From positions 1 through 64,000 of the forward strand of contig NZ_FQVX01000006.1 of assembly GCF_900129495.1 (NCBI RefSeq): a stretch of 64,000 nt of DNA. The letters run 5' to 3'. The notes under the pieces were generated by a model that was not told where the DNA came from, did no database searches, and worked only from the letters and a program-made list of their open reading frames with translations. A program made the translations under genes and the position numbers. Within the stretch, counting starts at the first letter, position 1. The number at the start of each line of letters is the position of its first letter. Shown here piece by piece: positions 31,394 to 42,966 of the stretch. This DNA is from Geodermatophilus nigrescens (GTDB taxonomy: Bacteria > Actinomycetota > Actinomycetes > Mycobacteriales > Geodermatophilaceae).

Positions 31394-32152
31394 TCACCTC
31401 TCCTGGGCGGTGGGGCGGACCAGCACCTCGTTGACCGCCACGTGCGGCGGCTGGCTCACCACGTAGGCGATCGCGCGGGCGACGTCCTCGGCCTGCAGCG
31501 GCGTCATCTCCGCGGCCATCCGCTGGGACGCCGCCTTCGCCTCGGGCTGGGTGATGTGGTCGGTGAGCTCGGTGGCCACCGCGCCGGGCTCGACCAGCGA
31601 GATCCGCACGCCGCGGGTGGTCACCTCCTGGCGCAGCGACTCGCTGAACGCGTTCACCGCCCACTTGCTGGCGTTGTAGACGCCGGCGCCCTTGCGGGCG
31701 GTGCGCCCGGCGACGCTCGAGATGTTCACGACGTCGCCCGAGCCCTGCTCGACCATGCCGTCGATCGCCGCGTGGGTCATGTACATGAGGCCGAGGACGT
31801 TGGTGGACAGCATCCGCCGCCAGTCCTCGACGTCGGCGCCGACGATCGTGCCGAGCAGCATGACGCCGGCGTTGTTGACCAGGACGTCGAGCCCGCCGAG
31901 CTCCTCGCGGGTCCGGGCGACGGCCGCCCGGCAGGACGCCTCGTCGGTGACGTCGAGGTCGAGGGTCAGCACGCGGGCACCGCCGTCGCGCAGCCGGCCC
32001 GCCAGCGCCTCGAGCCGGTCGGCGCGGCGGGCGCCGACCGCCACGGCCGCGCCCGCACCGGCCAGCGCGACGGCGGTGGCCTCCCCGATCCCCGACGACG
32101 CCCCGGTCACCAGGGCCACCTTCCCGGACAGCGGCCGGCCGGTCTCGCTCAT
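31394..32152 (-). CDS. Classical SDR-family NAD(P)-dependent oxidoreductase
   Basis: The 252-aa protein is a textbook classical SDR: TGASSGIG cofactor loop, NNAGV, the catalytic Ser in NISSVAG and YNASK for the Tyr-Lys pair. The ending ISLVEPGAVATELTDHI and RAIAYVVSQPPHVAVNEVLV is typical of the YdfG-like group, which acts on 3-hydroxy acids or small aldehydes/ketones. GGGAGGAG precedes ATG 32152. The following gap toward the DUF5995 gene is 92 nt. Confidence 0.85.
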   Translation of the reverse strand: MSETGRPLSGKVALVTGASSGIGEATAVALAGAGAAVAVGARRADRLEALAGRLRDGGARVLTLDLDVTDEASCRAAVARTREELGGLDVLVNNAGVMLLGTIVGADVEDWRRMLSTNVLGLMYMTHAAIDGMVEQGSGDVVNISSVAGRTARKGAGVYNASKWAVNAFSESLRQEVTTRGVRISLVEPGAVATELTDHITQPEAKAASQRMAAEMTPLQAEDVARAIAYVVSQPPHVAVNEVLVRPTAQER

Positions 32153-32244
32153 GCGGTGCTCCTCCCGCGCCGCCCGGTGCGGCACCCCGGACAGCCTGCG
32201 CCCGGAGCGCCGATCCGGCAGCGCGGGCGGGACCCCGGAGGCGG

Positions 32245-32988
32245 TCAGGCCGGGGGCAGGACGACGCCGAAGCCGCGCACGGCCAGCCGCAGCAGCACCG
32301 GCCCGCCCCGCCGCAGGTCGGCCACGCGCGCCGCGGCCGCGGACTCCAGCTGCGCCACCCGCCGGGCGTAGGCGTCCGGGCCCGCCGTCCGCGCGGCGTG
32401 CAGCGCCGCGGTGTTGGCCCACACCTTCCGCCGCGACTCGCGCAGCAGCACCCGCGCGGCCCGCCGGTTGGCCCCGGCCATCACCCGGTCGACGACGGTC
32501 CGCCGCGACCCCGCCGCCTGCAGCGCCCGGTCCTCGCTGGCCACGCGGGCGGCGAGCACCTCGTCGATCCGCTCGTGGTCGCGGGCGCGGGCGGCCAGCA
32601 CGGCGGGGTCGGCGAAGTCGGCCGGGCCGATGACCCGCACCAGCGACTGCGGCAGGTCGAAGTTGATGTGCGCGTTCATCCCGAGCAGCACGTGCCCCTC
32701 GGGCCGGGTGGCCGGGTCGGCGCCGAACGCCTCCCGCCAGGGCGCGGGCGGTGACGCCGGGTCGCGGCGGTGCGCCTCGAGGGCGTCGAGGTAGCACCCG
32801 GCGAAGTCGACGTCCCAGTCGGTCACCCAGCCGGCGTCCTCGAACAGCCCGTCGTCGATGGCGGCGCCCACCGCCTGCGTGGTGCGCAGGTAGGTGCCGA
32901 GGAAGAAGCGCGCCGGGTCGCCGGCCGCCTCCAGCCCGTCGAGCAGGCGCTGCATGCGGGCGACGAGCTCGTCCACCGGCGCGGTCAC
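32245..32988 (-). CDS. DUF5995-family protein
   Basis: The 247-aa helical protein matches the DUF5995 pattern. It has ARFFLGTYLRTTQAVGAAID near the start, VLLGMNAHINFDLPQSLVRV in the middle (the conserved MNAHINFDLP motif), and a basic C-terminal half. The His/Asn/Asp cluster hints at a metal or phosphate site like that of related alpha-helical hydrolase folds, but no function is established. The start is GTG 32988. No signal peptide is seen. Confidence 0.78.
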   Translation of the reverse strand: MTAPVDELVARMQRLLDGLEAAGDPARFFLGTYLRTTQAVGAAIDDGLFEDAGWVTDWDVDFAGCYLDALEAHRRDPASPPAPWREAFGADPATRPEGHVLLGMNAHINFDLPQSLVRVIGPADFADPAVLAARARDHERIDEVLAARVASEDRALQAAGSRRTVVDRVMAGANRRAARVLLRESRRKVWANTAALHAARTAGPDAYARRVAQLESAAAARVADLRRGGPVLLRLAVRGFGVVLPPA

Positions 32989-33052
32989 CCCCGCGATGCT
33001 GCCGGGCGGGCGCCGCCGGCGCAGCCCGGTCGCAGCGGCACGCCGGCGCGGC

Positions 33053-33628
33053 TCAGCTCTCCAGCGCCGCCGGCAGCCGCTCGAGCGCGGCGGTCACCAG
33101 GGCGGGCAGGTCCCCGGCGTCGCCGGCCAGCCAGCCGGCCTGGGCCACCTCGAAGCAGGCGACGACGAGCTTGGCGAGCAGCAGCGCGTCCTCGCCGGGC
33201 ACGCCGCGGTCGCGCAGCCCCTCGGCCAGCGACGCCTCCCAGCGGCGCAGCTTCCCCGCGGCGCGCAGGTGCAGTGCCGGGACGGCGGCCACGACCTCCT
33301 CGCGCTGCACCATGAGGTCGCGCAGCGGCGCGAGCTCCCCGGCCATCCGGACGGCGGCCCAGCTCACCGCCGGCCACGGCCGCAGGTCCGCGGGGGCCTC
33401 CGCGACGGCCGCCCGGGCGGTGGCCAGCAGCTCGTCCTCCAGGGCGAACAGCAGGTCCTCCTTGTCGGAGAACAGCCGGAACAGCGTGCTGCGCGAGACG
33501 TCGGCGGCCGCGGCGACCTCCTCGGTGCTCGTGGCGGCGTACCCCCGCGCGGCGAACAGCTCGACGGCGCGGCGGGTCACCTCGACGCGGGTCCTCCGGC
33601 GGCGGCGCTGCGCGGCGGTCTCGTTCAC
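33053..33628 (-). CDS. TetR-family transcriptional regulator
   Basis: The 191-aa protein has an N-terminal TetR DNA-binding domain. AVELFAARGYAATSTEEVAA runs into ADVSRSTLFRLFSDKEDLLF, with the helix-turn-helix in the latter segment. A variable alpha-helical ligand domain follows. It is divergent from an SDR gene across 86 bp that includes an operator-like palindrome, so local repression is likely. GTG 33628 is used because no better in-frame start lies closer. Confidence 0.88.
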   Translation of the reverse strand: MNETAAQRRRRRTRVEVTRRAVELFAARGYAATSTEEVAAAADVSRSTLFRLFSDKEDLLFALEDELLATARAAVAEAPADLRPWPAVSWAAVRMAGELAPLRDLMVQREEVVAAVPALHLRAAGKLRRWEASLAEGLRDRGVPGEDALLLAKLVVACFEVAQAGWLAGDAGDLPALVTAALERLPAALES

Positions 33629-33637
33629 GGGGACATC

Positions 33638-33671
33638 TTGACACGACGTCGCCGTCTGAAACAAAGTCTCA
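33638..33671 (+). promoter_or_regulatory. Candidate SDR promoter overlapped by a TetR operator
   Basis: TTGACA (33638-33643) is a perfect -35 consensus. About 17-18 nt downstream lies TGAAACAAAGTCTCA (33657-33671), a palindrome with one mismatch (TGAAAC/GTCTCA) over the -10 position. It is the only candidate operator in the 86-bp gap between the TetR and SDR starts. Confidence 0.6.
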
Positions 33672-33714
33672 CTCCGGGACGACGTCCCACCCACTCGACC
33701 GAGGGAGCTCCCCC

Positions 33715-34602
33715 ATGGGCACGACCCGCACCGCACTCGTCACCGGCGCCACCTCCGGCCTGGGCCTGGCCACCGTCCGGCGCCTGGCCGCCACCCCCGG
33801 CTGGCGGGTCGTCCTCGCCGTCCGTGACCTGCGGCGCGGCCGGGCGCTCGCCGGCGAGCTCGGCCCGGACGCCGGCCTGGTCGCCCTCGAGCTCGCCTCG
33901 CTGGCGTCGGTCCGGGAGGCCGCGGCCACGGTCGCCGGGCAGGAGCCGCCGGTCGACGTCCTGGTGCTCAACGCCGGCCTGCAGGTCACCCGCTCCGACG
34001 TCGCCTCCGCCGACGGCCACGAGCTCACCTTCGCCGTCAACCACCTCGGCAACTACCTGCTGACCCGGCTGCTGCTGCCGCACCTGGCGCCCGGCGGCCG
34101 CGTCGTCACGGTGGGCAGCGGCACGCACTTCGGCACGCTGCGCAAGTCCGGCCCGTACCCGCGCCCGCGCTGGGAGGACCCGCGGGTGCTCGCCACACCC
34201 CGCGAGGGATCGGGCCAGCGGGCCTACGCGACGTCGAAGCTCGCCACCGTCTACTTCTCCCGCGAGCTGGCCCGGCGCACCCCGGGGATCGACGTCGTCA
34301 CGTTCGACCCGGGCCTGCTGCCGGCCACCGGACTGGCCCGCGACTACTCCCCCCGCGCGCAGGCCCTCTACCGCCGACTCACCCCGCTGCTCGAGCGGCT
34401 GCCGGGCGCGCAGACCGTCGAGCGGGCCGCCGGCCAGCTCGCCGACGTGGTGACCGGCCCCGACGGCACCCCCGGCCGCTACGTCGAGCGCGGCGTGGAG
34501 GCGCCGTCGTCGCCGGAGAGCCTCGACCCGCGGCGGGCGCGGGAGCTGTGGGACGTCAGCGCCGACCTCGTGGGCCTGCCGGCTCAGATCAGCGCGTCGT
34601 AG
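33715..34602 (+). CDS. SDR-family oxidoreductase, probable target of the divergent TetR
   Basis: The 295-aa protein has a TGATSGLG cofactor loop, LNAG (VLVLNAGLQV) and the YxxxK pair in YATSKLA; the inserted region after the catalytic Ser resembles light-dependent protochlorophyllide reductase/retinol dehydrogenase-like SDRs. Such enzymes reduce hydrophobic carbonyls. GGGAG lies 8 nt before ATG 33715. The 3' end overlaps the convergent PucR gene by 19 nt. Confidence 0.83.
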   Translation: MGTTRTALVTGATSGLGLATVRRLAATPGWRVVLAVRDLRRGRALAGELGPDAGLVALELASLASVREAAATVAGQEPPVDVLVLNAGLQVTRSDVASADGHELTFAVNHLGNYLLTRLLLPHLAPGGRVVTVGSGTHFGTLRKSGPYPRPRWEDPRVLATPREGSGQRAYATSKLATVYFSRELARRTPGIDVVTFDPGLLPATGLARDYSPRAQALYRRLTPLLERLPGAQTVERAAGQLADVVTGPDGTPGRYVERGVEAPSSPESLDPRRARELWDVSADLVGLPAQISAS

Positions 34603-36521
34603 CCGTCGTCGGGCGGGAGCAGCCCGGAGTCGACCGGCGGCCGGTGCGGCTGGTCCAGGCCCCGCATCCGCGCGGCGTGCAGCGCGAGCAGCAGGTTCAG
34701 CCGCAGCGTCGGGTCGGTCGTGAAGGGCCCGAGCAGCCGCTCCAGCTTGCCGATCCGGTAGCGCATCGTGTTGTAGTGGAAGTGCAGGCGGCGGGCGGAC
34801 TCGGCGACGTTGAGGTTGGTCTCCAGCAGCACCCGCAGCGTCTCGCGCAGGTCGGCGGAGTCCGGGTCGGAGGCGTCGGCCAGCGTGCCGAGCACCTCGT
34901 CGACGTAGGACCGCAGCTCGGTCGAGTCGGGGATCAGCGACAGCAGCCGGAAGACGCCGAGCTGGTCGAAGTGGGTGACCGTCGCCGGGCCGTGGATCTC
35001 CTGCCCGACGCCGAGCGCCCGCTGCGCCTGCTGGTGCGCCTCGCCGAGCGCCGAGATCGACTCCGCGGGCCGGCCGATGCCGGTGGCCAGCACCCGCCCG
35101 ACCCGGCGCACGCGGGCGTTCACCCTGCTGGTGACGGCGGTGACCAGCGCGGTGATCTCCTCCGGCGTCCGCCCGTCCAGGGGCAGCACGGTGACGATCT
35201 CCGACGACAGGCCCGCGACCGCGGCGCCGGTCACCTCGGTCTCCAGCGCGGCGCGCCAGCCGTCGGCGAGCCGGTCGAGGACGTCGAGGGCGCGGGTGGG
35301 GTCGGCCTGCGGGTCGGCGGCGGTCTCGGTGGCCGTCACCAGGACGACGACCGGCCCGTCGAGCCGCCAGCCGAACGAGCGGGTCTGCGCCAGCGCCCGC
35401 TCGGTGTGCCGCAGGGACCCGGCGACCAGCCGGCGCACCAGGTCGCCCTGGAAGCGCAGCTCGACCGAGTGCACGGCCTGCTGCCGGATGACCGACAGCG
35501 CCGAGACGACGGCGGCCCGCTCCAGCACACCGCCGGCGCCGACCACCATCTGCCCGCTGCGGTGCACCGCGACCAGCCAGCCGTGGCGCTGCTCGCCGGC
35601 CATGATCGGCGCGACGGCGTACTCCCCCACCCCGCCGGGCAGCTCGTGGTGGCCCGGGACGAGCAGGATGCCGTCGGCGGGCGACAGGTCGGCGTCGGCC
35701 AGCACGTCGGCCGGGGTGACGACGGTCTGGTCGGCCCGGACGTTCGACAGCCGGTTGGCCGGCGCCATCATGGCCAGCTCGTCCTCGGCCTCGGCGTCGA
35801 GCAGCCACAGCCAGTCGCTGATCTCGGCGACGTCCTCCGGCGGGCCGGCGGAGGTGACGATCTCGCGGTCGGGCCCCAGCCCGAGCACCGCGGCGCCCTC
35901 GAGGTAGGTGGCCAGCCGGTCGGTGACCTCGGCGAGGCCGCCGCCGCTCAGGGCGACGTCGATGAACTGGTCGTGCATGCGCGCCGAGAGGGTGAGCGCC
36001 TCCCCCTGCTTGCGGACGACGGCGCCGAGCACCTCCGACACCGCCTCGTCCATGCGCACGGTGGGTGGCAGCGCGAGCACGGGCAGGCCGCGCCGCTCGG
36101 CCTCGGTGAGCACCTCGGCGGGCACGGCGGCTGCGCCCTCGGTGCGGCGGTAGGCGAGCGCGGCCGTGCCGAGCTGGTCGAGCCTGTCGACCAGGGCCCG
36201 GGCGTCGGCGGCGTCGGCCGGGGGCAGCCGGGCACCCAGGACGACGACGACGTCGGGGCCGGCGGTGGCCAGCGGCCGGGCGGGGTCGTCGACGACCATG
36301 TGCCGGACGACGCGGTCCAGGCCGGAGCGCCCGGCCACCACCTCGACGCCGGACAGCCGCGGCAGCCGCAGCGCCTCGTCCACGCGCAGGCCGACCCGGT
36401 CCCGCCACTCGTCGCGCGCCGGGGCGCCCCGCCCGGCACCGGCCGACTGCCACCCGCGGTGGAACGGCAGCGGTGCCGTGGGGTACGACCCCGAGGTCAT
36501 CGAGACCTCACTGTGCGTCAC
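34584..36521 (-). CDS. PucR-family transcriptional regulator
   Basis: The 645-aa regulator has an N-terminal purine-catabolism (PucR) domain starting near residue 35 (LRLPRLSGVEVVAGRSGLDR). The middle is a GAF/GGDEF-like sensor (CdaR type). The C-terminal PucR helix-turn-helix contains LRVLLETNLNVAESARRLHF followed by HYNTMRYRIGKLERLLG. GTG 36521 follows AGGAGGG at good distance; ATG 36500 with GAGG is a close alternative. It is divergent from the AllH-like gene across 267 bp and probably regulates it in response to purine or ureide breakdown products. Confidence 0.88.
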   Translation of the reverse strand: MTHSEVSMTSGSYPTAPLPFHRGWQSAGAGRGAPARDEWRDRVGLRVDEALRLPRLSGVEVVAGRSGLDRVVRHMVVDDPARPLATAGPDVVVVLGARLPPADAADARALVDRLDQLGTAALAYRRTEGAAAVPAEVLTEAERRGLPVLALPPTVRMDEAVSEVLGAVVRKQGEALTLSARMHDQFIDVALSGGGLAEVTDRLATYLEGAAVLGLGPDREIVTSAGPPEDVAEISDWLWLLDAEAEDELAMMAPANRLSNVRADQTVVTPADVLADADLSPADGILLVPGHHELPGGVGEYAVAPIMAGEQRHGWLVAVHRSGQMVVGAGGVLERAAVVSALSVIRQQAVHSVELRFQGDLVRRLVAGSLRHTERALAQTRSFGWRLDGPVVVLVTATETAADPQADPTRALDVLDRLADGWRAALETEVTGAAVAGLSSEIVTVLPLDGRTPEEITALVTAVTSRVNARVRRVGRVLATGIGRPAESISALGEAHQQAQRALGVGQEIHGPATVTHFDQLGVFRLLSLIPDSTELRSYVDEVLGTLADASDPDSADLRETLRVLLETNLNVAESARRLHFHYNTMRYRIGKLERLLGPFTTDPTLRLNLLLALHAARMRGLDQPHRPPVDSGLLPPDDGYDALI

Positions 36522-36788
36522 GACTCGCCCTCCTCGTGGGCCTATCCCGATCTCGAGTTGCAGGAACCTGGCAGGTGTGCCTGGACGGCCACCCCCATTC
36601 TTGGCCACATTCGCCATACGAGGACGTGCGACGCGCCGCTTAGCTTCGAGACGCGGTCGGTTCCCGTCCGCTGGATGGTAGGCGGTCACCGCACCCGGTG
36701 CCCTCCTCCCCTCCCAGCGGGAGGGCCGGCCGGACGGGGGCTCGAGCGGAGGGTCACCCGGATGTCCCGATGGGGAGAGGGCCAGCAG

Positions 36789-37766
36789 ATGCGCACCATC
36801 GACCACACGACCACCACCGAGCGGGGGCGTGCGGCCCGCGCCGGCGTCCCCACCATCCCCCTGCCGCGCAGCTCGGCGCACGAGACCGTACGCACCGCCG
36901 CGCCCGCCCGGACGGCGGGTGCCGTCCCGTCGTCGGCGAGCACCGGCATCGCCGACCTGCTCCGCGGCCCGGTGCGCCCGGCGCGGGTCCTCATGAGCGC
37001 CCCGGCGGCGGTGTACCTGCAGGTGCCCACCGACCGCGGCACCGACGTCGTCGGCGTGCTCACCAGCGACGCCGCCCGGCTCCCCCTGGGCTGCATCCTC
37101 TTCCGGCCGAGCAACGGCCGCCCGCTGGTCGCGCTGCCGAGCGGCGCTCCGGCCGAGGTCGGGGGCGGCCGGATCGTGGTCGGGGACCTCGTCGTGCGCG
37201 CCGCGGCCTGGTGGGACCCGCGGCCGCGGCTGCCCAGCCCGCGCCCGGCGCTGCTGCCAGAGGGCGTGCGCCAGCTGCGCACCACCCTCTACGGCGAGGG
37301 CGTGCCGCACAGCGCGTTCACGCTCCCCGGCCTGCCGGCCGGCCCGGGCGGGCCGCTCGCGGCGCTGCGCGGCGCGGTGCGCCGGGCCGACCTCGACGCG
37401 GCGCTGCGCACCGCCGTCCGGCTGATCGGCCTGGGCCCCGGCCTCACCCCGGCCGGCGACGACGTCATGGCCGGCACGATGGCCGGGCTGGTCCTGCTCG
37501 GGCACCCGGCCGCGGAGCGGTTCGCCGCGGGCGTCTACTCGCTGGCCGCCGGCCGCACCACCGAGCTGTCGCGGGCGCTGCTGCGGCACGCCGCGGCCGG
37601 CCACGTCAGCGGCGAGTACGCCGCGGTGCTGCAGGGCCTGGTCGGCGAGCGCCCGCTGGGCCCGGCGGTCGAGGGCCTGCTGGCCACCGGCTCCACCAGC
37701 GGCCGCGCGATGGCGCTCGGGCTGTGCACCGCGATCGACCTGGTCGACCGCACCACCCGGCGCTGA
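36789..37766 (+). CDS. AllH-like (DUF2877) protein, oxamate carbamoyltransferase-subunit family
   Basis: The 325-aa protein carries the DUF2877/AllH signature GLGPGLTPAGDDVMAGTMAG near residue 225 and GSTSGRAMALGL near the C-terminus. In enterobacteria AllF-AllG-AllH form oxamate carbamoyltransferase at the end of anaerobic allantoin degradation. No allF or allG partner is present here, so the role may differ. A GGAGAGG-like site lies about 8 nt before ATG 36789. The N-terminal 45 residues are low complexity. The divergent PucR gene supports a link to nitrogen/purine metabolism. Confidence 0.75.
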   Translation: MRTIDHTTTTERGRAARAGVPTIPLPRSSAHETVRTAAPARTAGAVPSSASTGIADLLRGPVRPARVLMSAPAAVYLQVPTDRGTDVVGVLTSDAARLPLGCILFRPSNGRPLVALPSGAPAEVGGGRIVVGDLVVRAAAWWDPRPRLPSPRPALLPEGVRQLRTTLYGEGVPHSAFTLPGLPAGPGGPLAALRGAVRRADLDAALRTAVRLIGLGPGLTPAGDDVMAGTMAGLVLLGHPAAERFAAGVYSLAAGRTTELSRALLRHAAAGHVSGEYAAVLQGLVGERPLGPAVEGLLATGSTSGRAMALGLCTAIDLVDRTTRR

Positions 37767-37804
37767 CCGCACCACCGCTACCAGCGGAACCGCCAGCACC
37801 ACCG

Positions 37805-37850
37805 CACGGCAGCGGCCCCCTCCCCATCCGGGGAGGGGGCCGCTGCCGTG
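37805..37850 (+). terminator. Strong terminator after the AllH-like gene
   Basis: A perfect 21-bp stem (37805-37825 with 37830-37850, loop ATCC) begins 39 nt after the stop at 37766. It is the longest perfect hairpin found in the window. Confidence 0.82.
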
Positions 37851-37912
37851 TACCGATGAGTCCGCCCGCCGCGGCCGGTCCATCCCCCGACCCCCAGCAG
37901 AGGAGCACCGCG

Positions 37913-38206
37913 ATGTCCTTCCAGGCCTACCTCGACGCGATCGAGGACAGGACCGGTCTCACCCCGCGCCAGCTGATCGCGCAGGCGCACGAGCGCGGCC
38001 TCGACGCCCCCGGCACGAAGGCCGGCGACGTCCTCTCCTGGCTCGCCCAGGAGCACGGCCTGGGCCGCGGGCACGGGATGGCGCTCGTCCACGTGCTCAA
38101 GAACGGGCCGGTGATCGACTCGAAGCACGTCGGCGGCACCGGCACGCACCGGGACGAGTCCGACACCCTCTGGCTGGACGGGAAGGCGACCCGGCCGACG
38201 GGGTGA
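37913..38206 (+). CDS. DUF4287-domain protein, 97 aa
   Basis: The 97-aa protein is a DUF4287 member: MSFQAYLDAIEDRTGLTPRQ, KAGDVLSWLAQEHGLGRGHG and MALVHVLKNGP are the conserved core. The fold is small and helical, and the family is found alone or joined to DUF5655 domains; no role is known. AGAGGAG lies 8 nt before the ATG. It converges with hisG, 13 nt between stops. Confidence 0.82.
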   Translation: MSFQAYLDAIEDRTGLTPRQLIAQAHERGLDAPGTKAGDVLSWLAQEHGLGRGHGMALVHVLKNGPVIDSKHVGGTGTHRDESDTLWLDGKATRPTG

Positions 38207-38219
38207 GGCGGCCCCGCCG

Positions 38220-39086
38220 TCAGATGCGGCTGGCGTGGATGCTCGTGACGATGATCGCCCGGGCGCCGAGCTCCCACAGCTCGTCCATCACCCGGTTGGT
38301 CTCGTGCTGGCGAACCATCGCGCGCACCGCGGACCAGCCCTCGGTCTGCAGCGGGCTCACCGTCGGGCCCTCCAGGCCGGGGGTGAGGGCGGTGGCCTTC
38401 GCCAGCAGCTCGTTCGGGCAGTCGTAGTCGAGCATCACGTACTGCCGGGCGACGAGGACACCGCGCAGCCGGCGGCGCAGTTGGGCGACCGCCGGGATCT
38501 CCTCGGCGCCCTCCCGACGGACGAGCACCGCCTCGCTGGTGAGCACCGGCTCGCCGATGATCCGCAGCCCGGCCGCGCGCAGCGTCGTCCCGGTCTCGAC
38601 GACGTCGCAGACCGCGTCGGCCACCCCGAGCCGGCAGGCGGTCTCCACCGCGCCGTCGAGCTTGACCACGCTGGCCTTGACGCCGGACTCGGCGAGGAAG
38701 CGCTGCAGCAGCGTCGGGTAGGCGGTGGCGATCCGCTTGCCGCCGAGCTGCTCGACGGTGTCGATGCCGGACTCCACGGGGCTCGCGAACCGGAACGAGG
38801 ACCGGCCGAAGCCCAGCGGCATGAGCTCGACGGCGGTCGGGCCCTCCCCCTCGGCGGGCGCGGTCTCCAGCAGCATGTCGCGGCCGGTGATGCCGACGTC
38901 GAGGGTGCCGGCGGCGACGTAGACGGCGATGTCGCGCGGGCGCAGGTAGAAGAACTCGGTGTCGCTGTCGGGGTCGTAGACCGCGAGGTCCTTCGTGCTG
39001 CGCCGCTGCCGGTAGCCGCTCTCGGCGAGCATCGCGGCCGCGGGCTCGCTGAGGACGCCCTTGTTGGGCACGGCGATGCGCAGCAC
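38220..39086 (-). CDS. hisG: ATP phosphoribosyltransferase (long form), first step of histidine synthesis
   Basis: HisG joins ATP and PRPP to give phosphoribosyl-ATP. The 288-aa length and the C-terminal regulatory segment (SPLQTEGWSAVRAMVRQHET, LWELGARAIIVTSI) show the long, histidine-inhibited form. The catalytic part includes LRIAVPNKGVLSEPA, ELMPLGFGRSSFRFA and a PRPP-loop-like DVVETGTTLRAAGL. AAGGAG precedes GTG 39086. It follows hisE after a 90-nt gap on the same strand, probably as the last gene of the rib-his transcript. Confidence 0.95.
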   Translation of the reverse strand: MLRIAVPNKGVLSEPAAAMLAESGYRQRRSTKDLAVYDPDSDTEFFYLRPRDIAVYVAAGTLDVGITGRDMLLETAPAEGEGPTAVELMPLGFGRSSFRFASPVESGIDTVEQLGGKRIATAYPTLLQRFLAESGVKASVVKLDGAVETACRLGVADAVCDVVETGTTLRAAGLRIIGEPVLTSEAVLVRREGAEEIPAVAQLRRRLRGVLVARQYVMLDYDCPNELLAKATALTPGLEGPTVSPLQTEGWSAVRAMVRQHETNRVMDELWELGARAIIVTSIHASRI

Positions 39087-39176
39087 TTCTGTGTCTCCTT
39101 CGGGAGCGGATGGAACGGCCCCGCGCAGGGTCCCGCGGCGTGCGGAGCGCGTCGTGGGGGCGCGGGGGGCCCTCGT

Positions 39177-41906
<2,730 letters not shown>

Positions 41907-41907
41907 C

Positions 41908-42966
41908 TCAGTCCCTCCCGTCGGCGCGCGGTCCGACCCCAGTGTGACCTGTGGGCCGGAGGCGGATCTGCACGTCCCCGCCCAGCGGGGTGACCTCCCG
42001 CAGCTCCAGGCTCAGCGCGGCGCCGATCGTGCTGATTCCCAGGTCCCCCACCAGGGAGGGACCCGCGCCGAGCAGCTTCGGCGCGAGGTGCACCAGCACC
42101 TCGTCGACCAGCCCCTCCCGCAGGAACGCGGCGGCGAGCGTCGGGCCGCCCTCGAGCAGCACCCGGCGGACGTCGCGGTCGAAGAGCTCGGCGAGCAGCC
42201 CGGCCGGCCCGTCGGCCCGGCTGACGAGCGTCGGGGCGGCGCCGTCGAGGACGCGGGCGCCCGCCGGGACCCGGCCGCGGCGGTCGTGCACGACGCGCAG
42301 CGGCTGGCGGGGCGCGTCGCGGCCGTCGGCGTCGCGGACGGTGAGCTGCGGGTCGTCGGCGAGGACGGTGCCCGACCCGACGAGGACGGCGTCGCACCCG
42401 GCCCGCAGCCGGTGGACGGCGGCGCGCGCGACCGGGCCGGTGATCCAGCGGCTGGTGCCGTCGGCGGCGGCGACCCTCCCGTCGAGGGTGGCGCCGGCCT
42501 TCCAGACGACGAACGGCCGGCCCACGCGGGCGCCGGTCAGCCAGGCGGCGAGCGCGCCCTCCTCGGCGGCCTCCCGCTCCACGCCGACCTCGACGTCGAC
42601 CCCGGCGGCGCGCAGCCGCTCGGCGCCGCCGCCGGCCAGGCCGGTGGGCTCGGGGACGGCGACGAGGACGCGGGCGACGCCGGCGGCGAGCAGCGCGTCG
42701 GCGCACGGGCCGGTGCGGCCGGTGTGCGCGCACGGCTCGAGGGTGACGACGGCGGTGCCGCCGCGGGCGCGCTCGCCGGCCCGGGCCAGCGCGTGCACCT
42801 CCGCGTGCGGGCCGCCCGGCGGGGAGGTGGCGCCCTCCCCCACGACCGCGCCGTCGGCGTCGAGGACGACCGCGCCGACGGGCGGGTTCGGGCTGGTGGT
42901 GCCGAGGACGCTCGCGCCGAGCTCGCGCGCCCGGGCCATGGCGGCGCGCTCCTGCGGGCTGACCAT
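41908..42966 (-). CDS. ribD: Bifunctional pyrimidine deaminase / reductase
   Basis: The 352-aa protein has an N-terminal deaminase domain with zinc motifs HAEVHAL and PCAHTGRTGPC, and a C-terminal reductase domain (KAGATLDGRVAAADGTSRWI, VGSGTVLADDPQLT, VLLEGGPTLAAAFL). It carries out the second and third steps of riboflavin synthesis. ATG 42966 forms a TGATG junction with the rpe stop; a GTG at 42969 is an alternative start. Confidence 0.94.
   Translation of the reverse strand: MVSPQERAAMARARELGASVLGTTSPNPPVGAVVLDADGAVVGEGATSPPGGPHAEVHALARAGERARGGTAVVTLEPCAHTGRTGPCADALLAAGVARVLVAVPEPTGLAGGGAERLRAAGVDVEVGVEREAAEEGALAAWLTGARVGRPFVVWKAGATLDGRVAAADGTSRWITGPVARAAVHRLRAGCDAVLVGSGTVLADDPQLTVRDADGRDAPRQPLRVVHDRRGRVPAGARVLDGAAPTLVSRADGPAGLLAELFDRDVRRVLLEGGPTLAAAFLREGLVDEVLVHLAPKLLGAGPSLVGDLGISTIGAALSLELREVTPLGGDVQIRLRPTGHTGVGPRADGRD

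Noticed and set aside
31434..31470. Third copy of the palindromic repeat (GCTGGCTCACC within the SDR gene)
   Set aside because: Only a short match, no inverted partner, and it lies within a conserved coding region.
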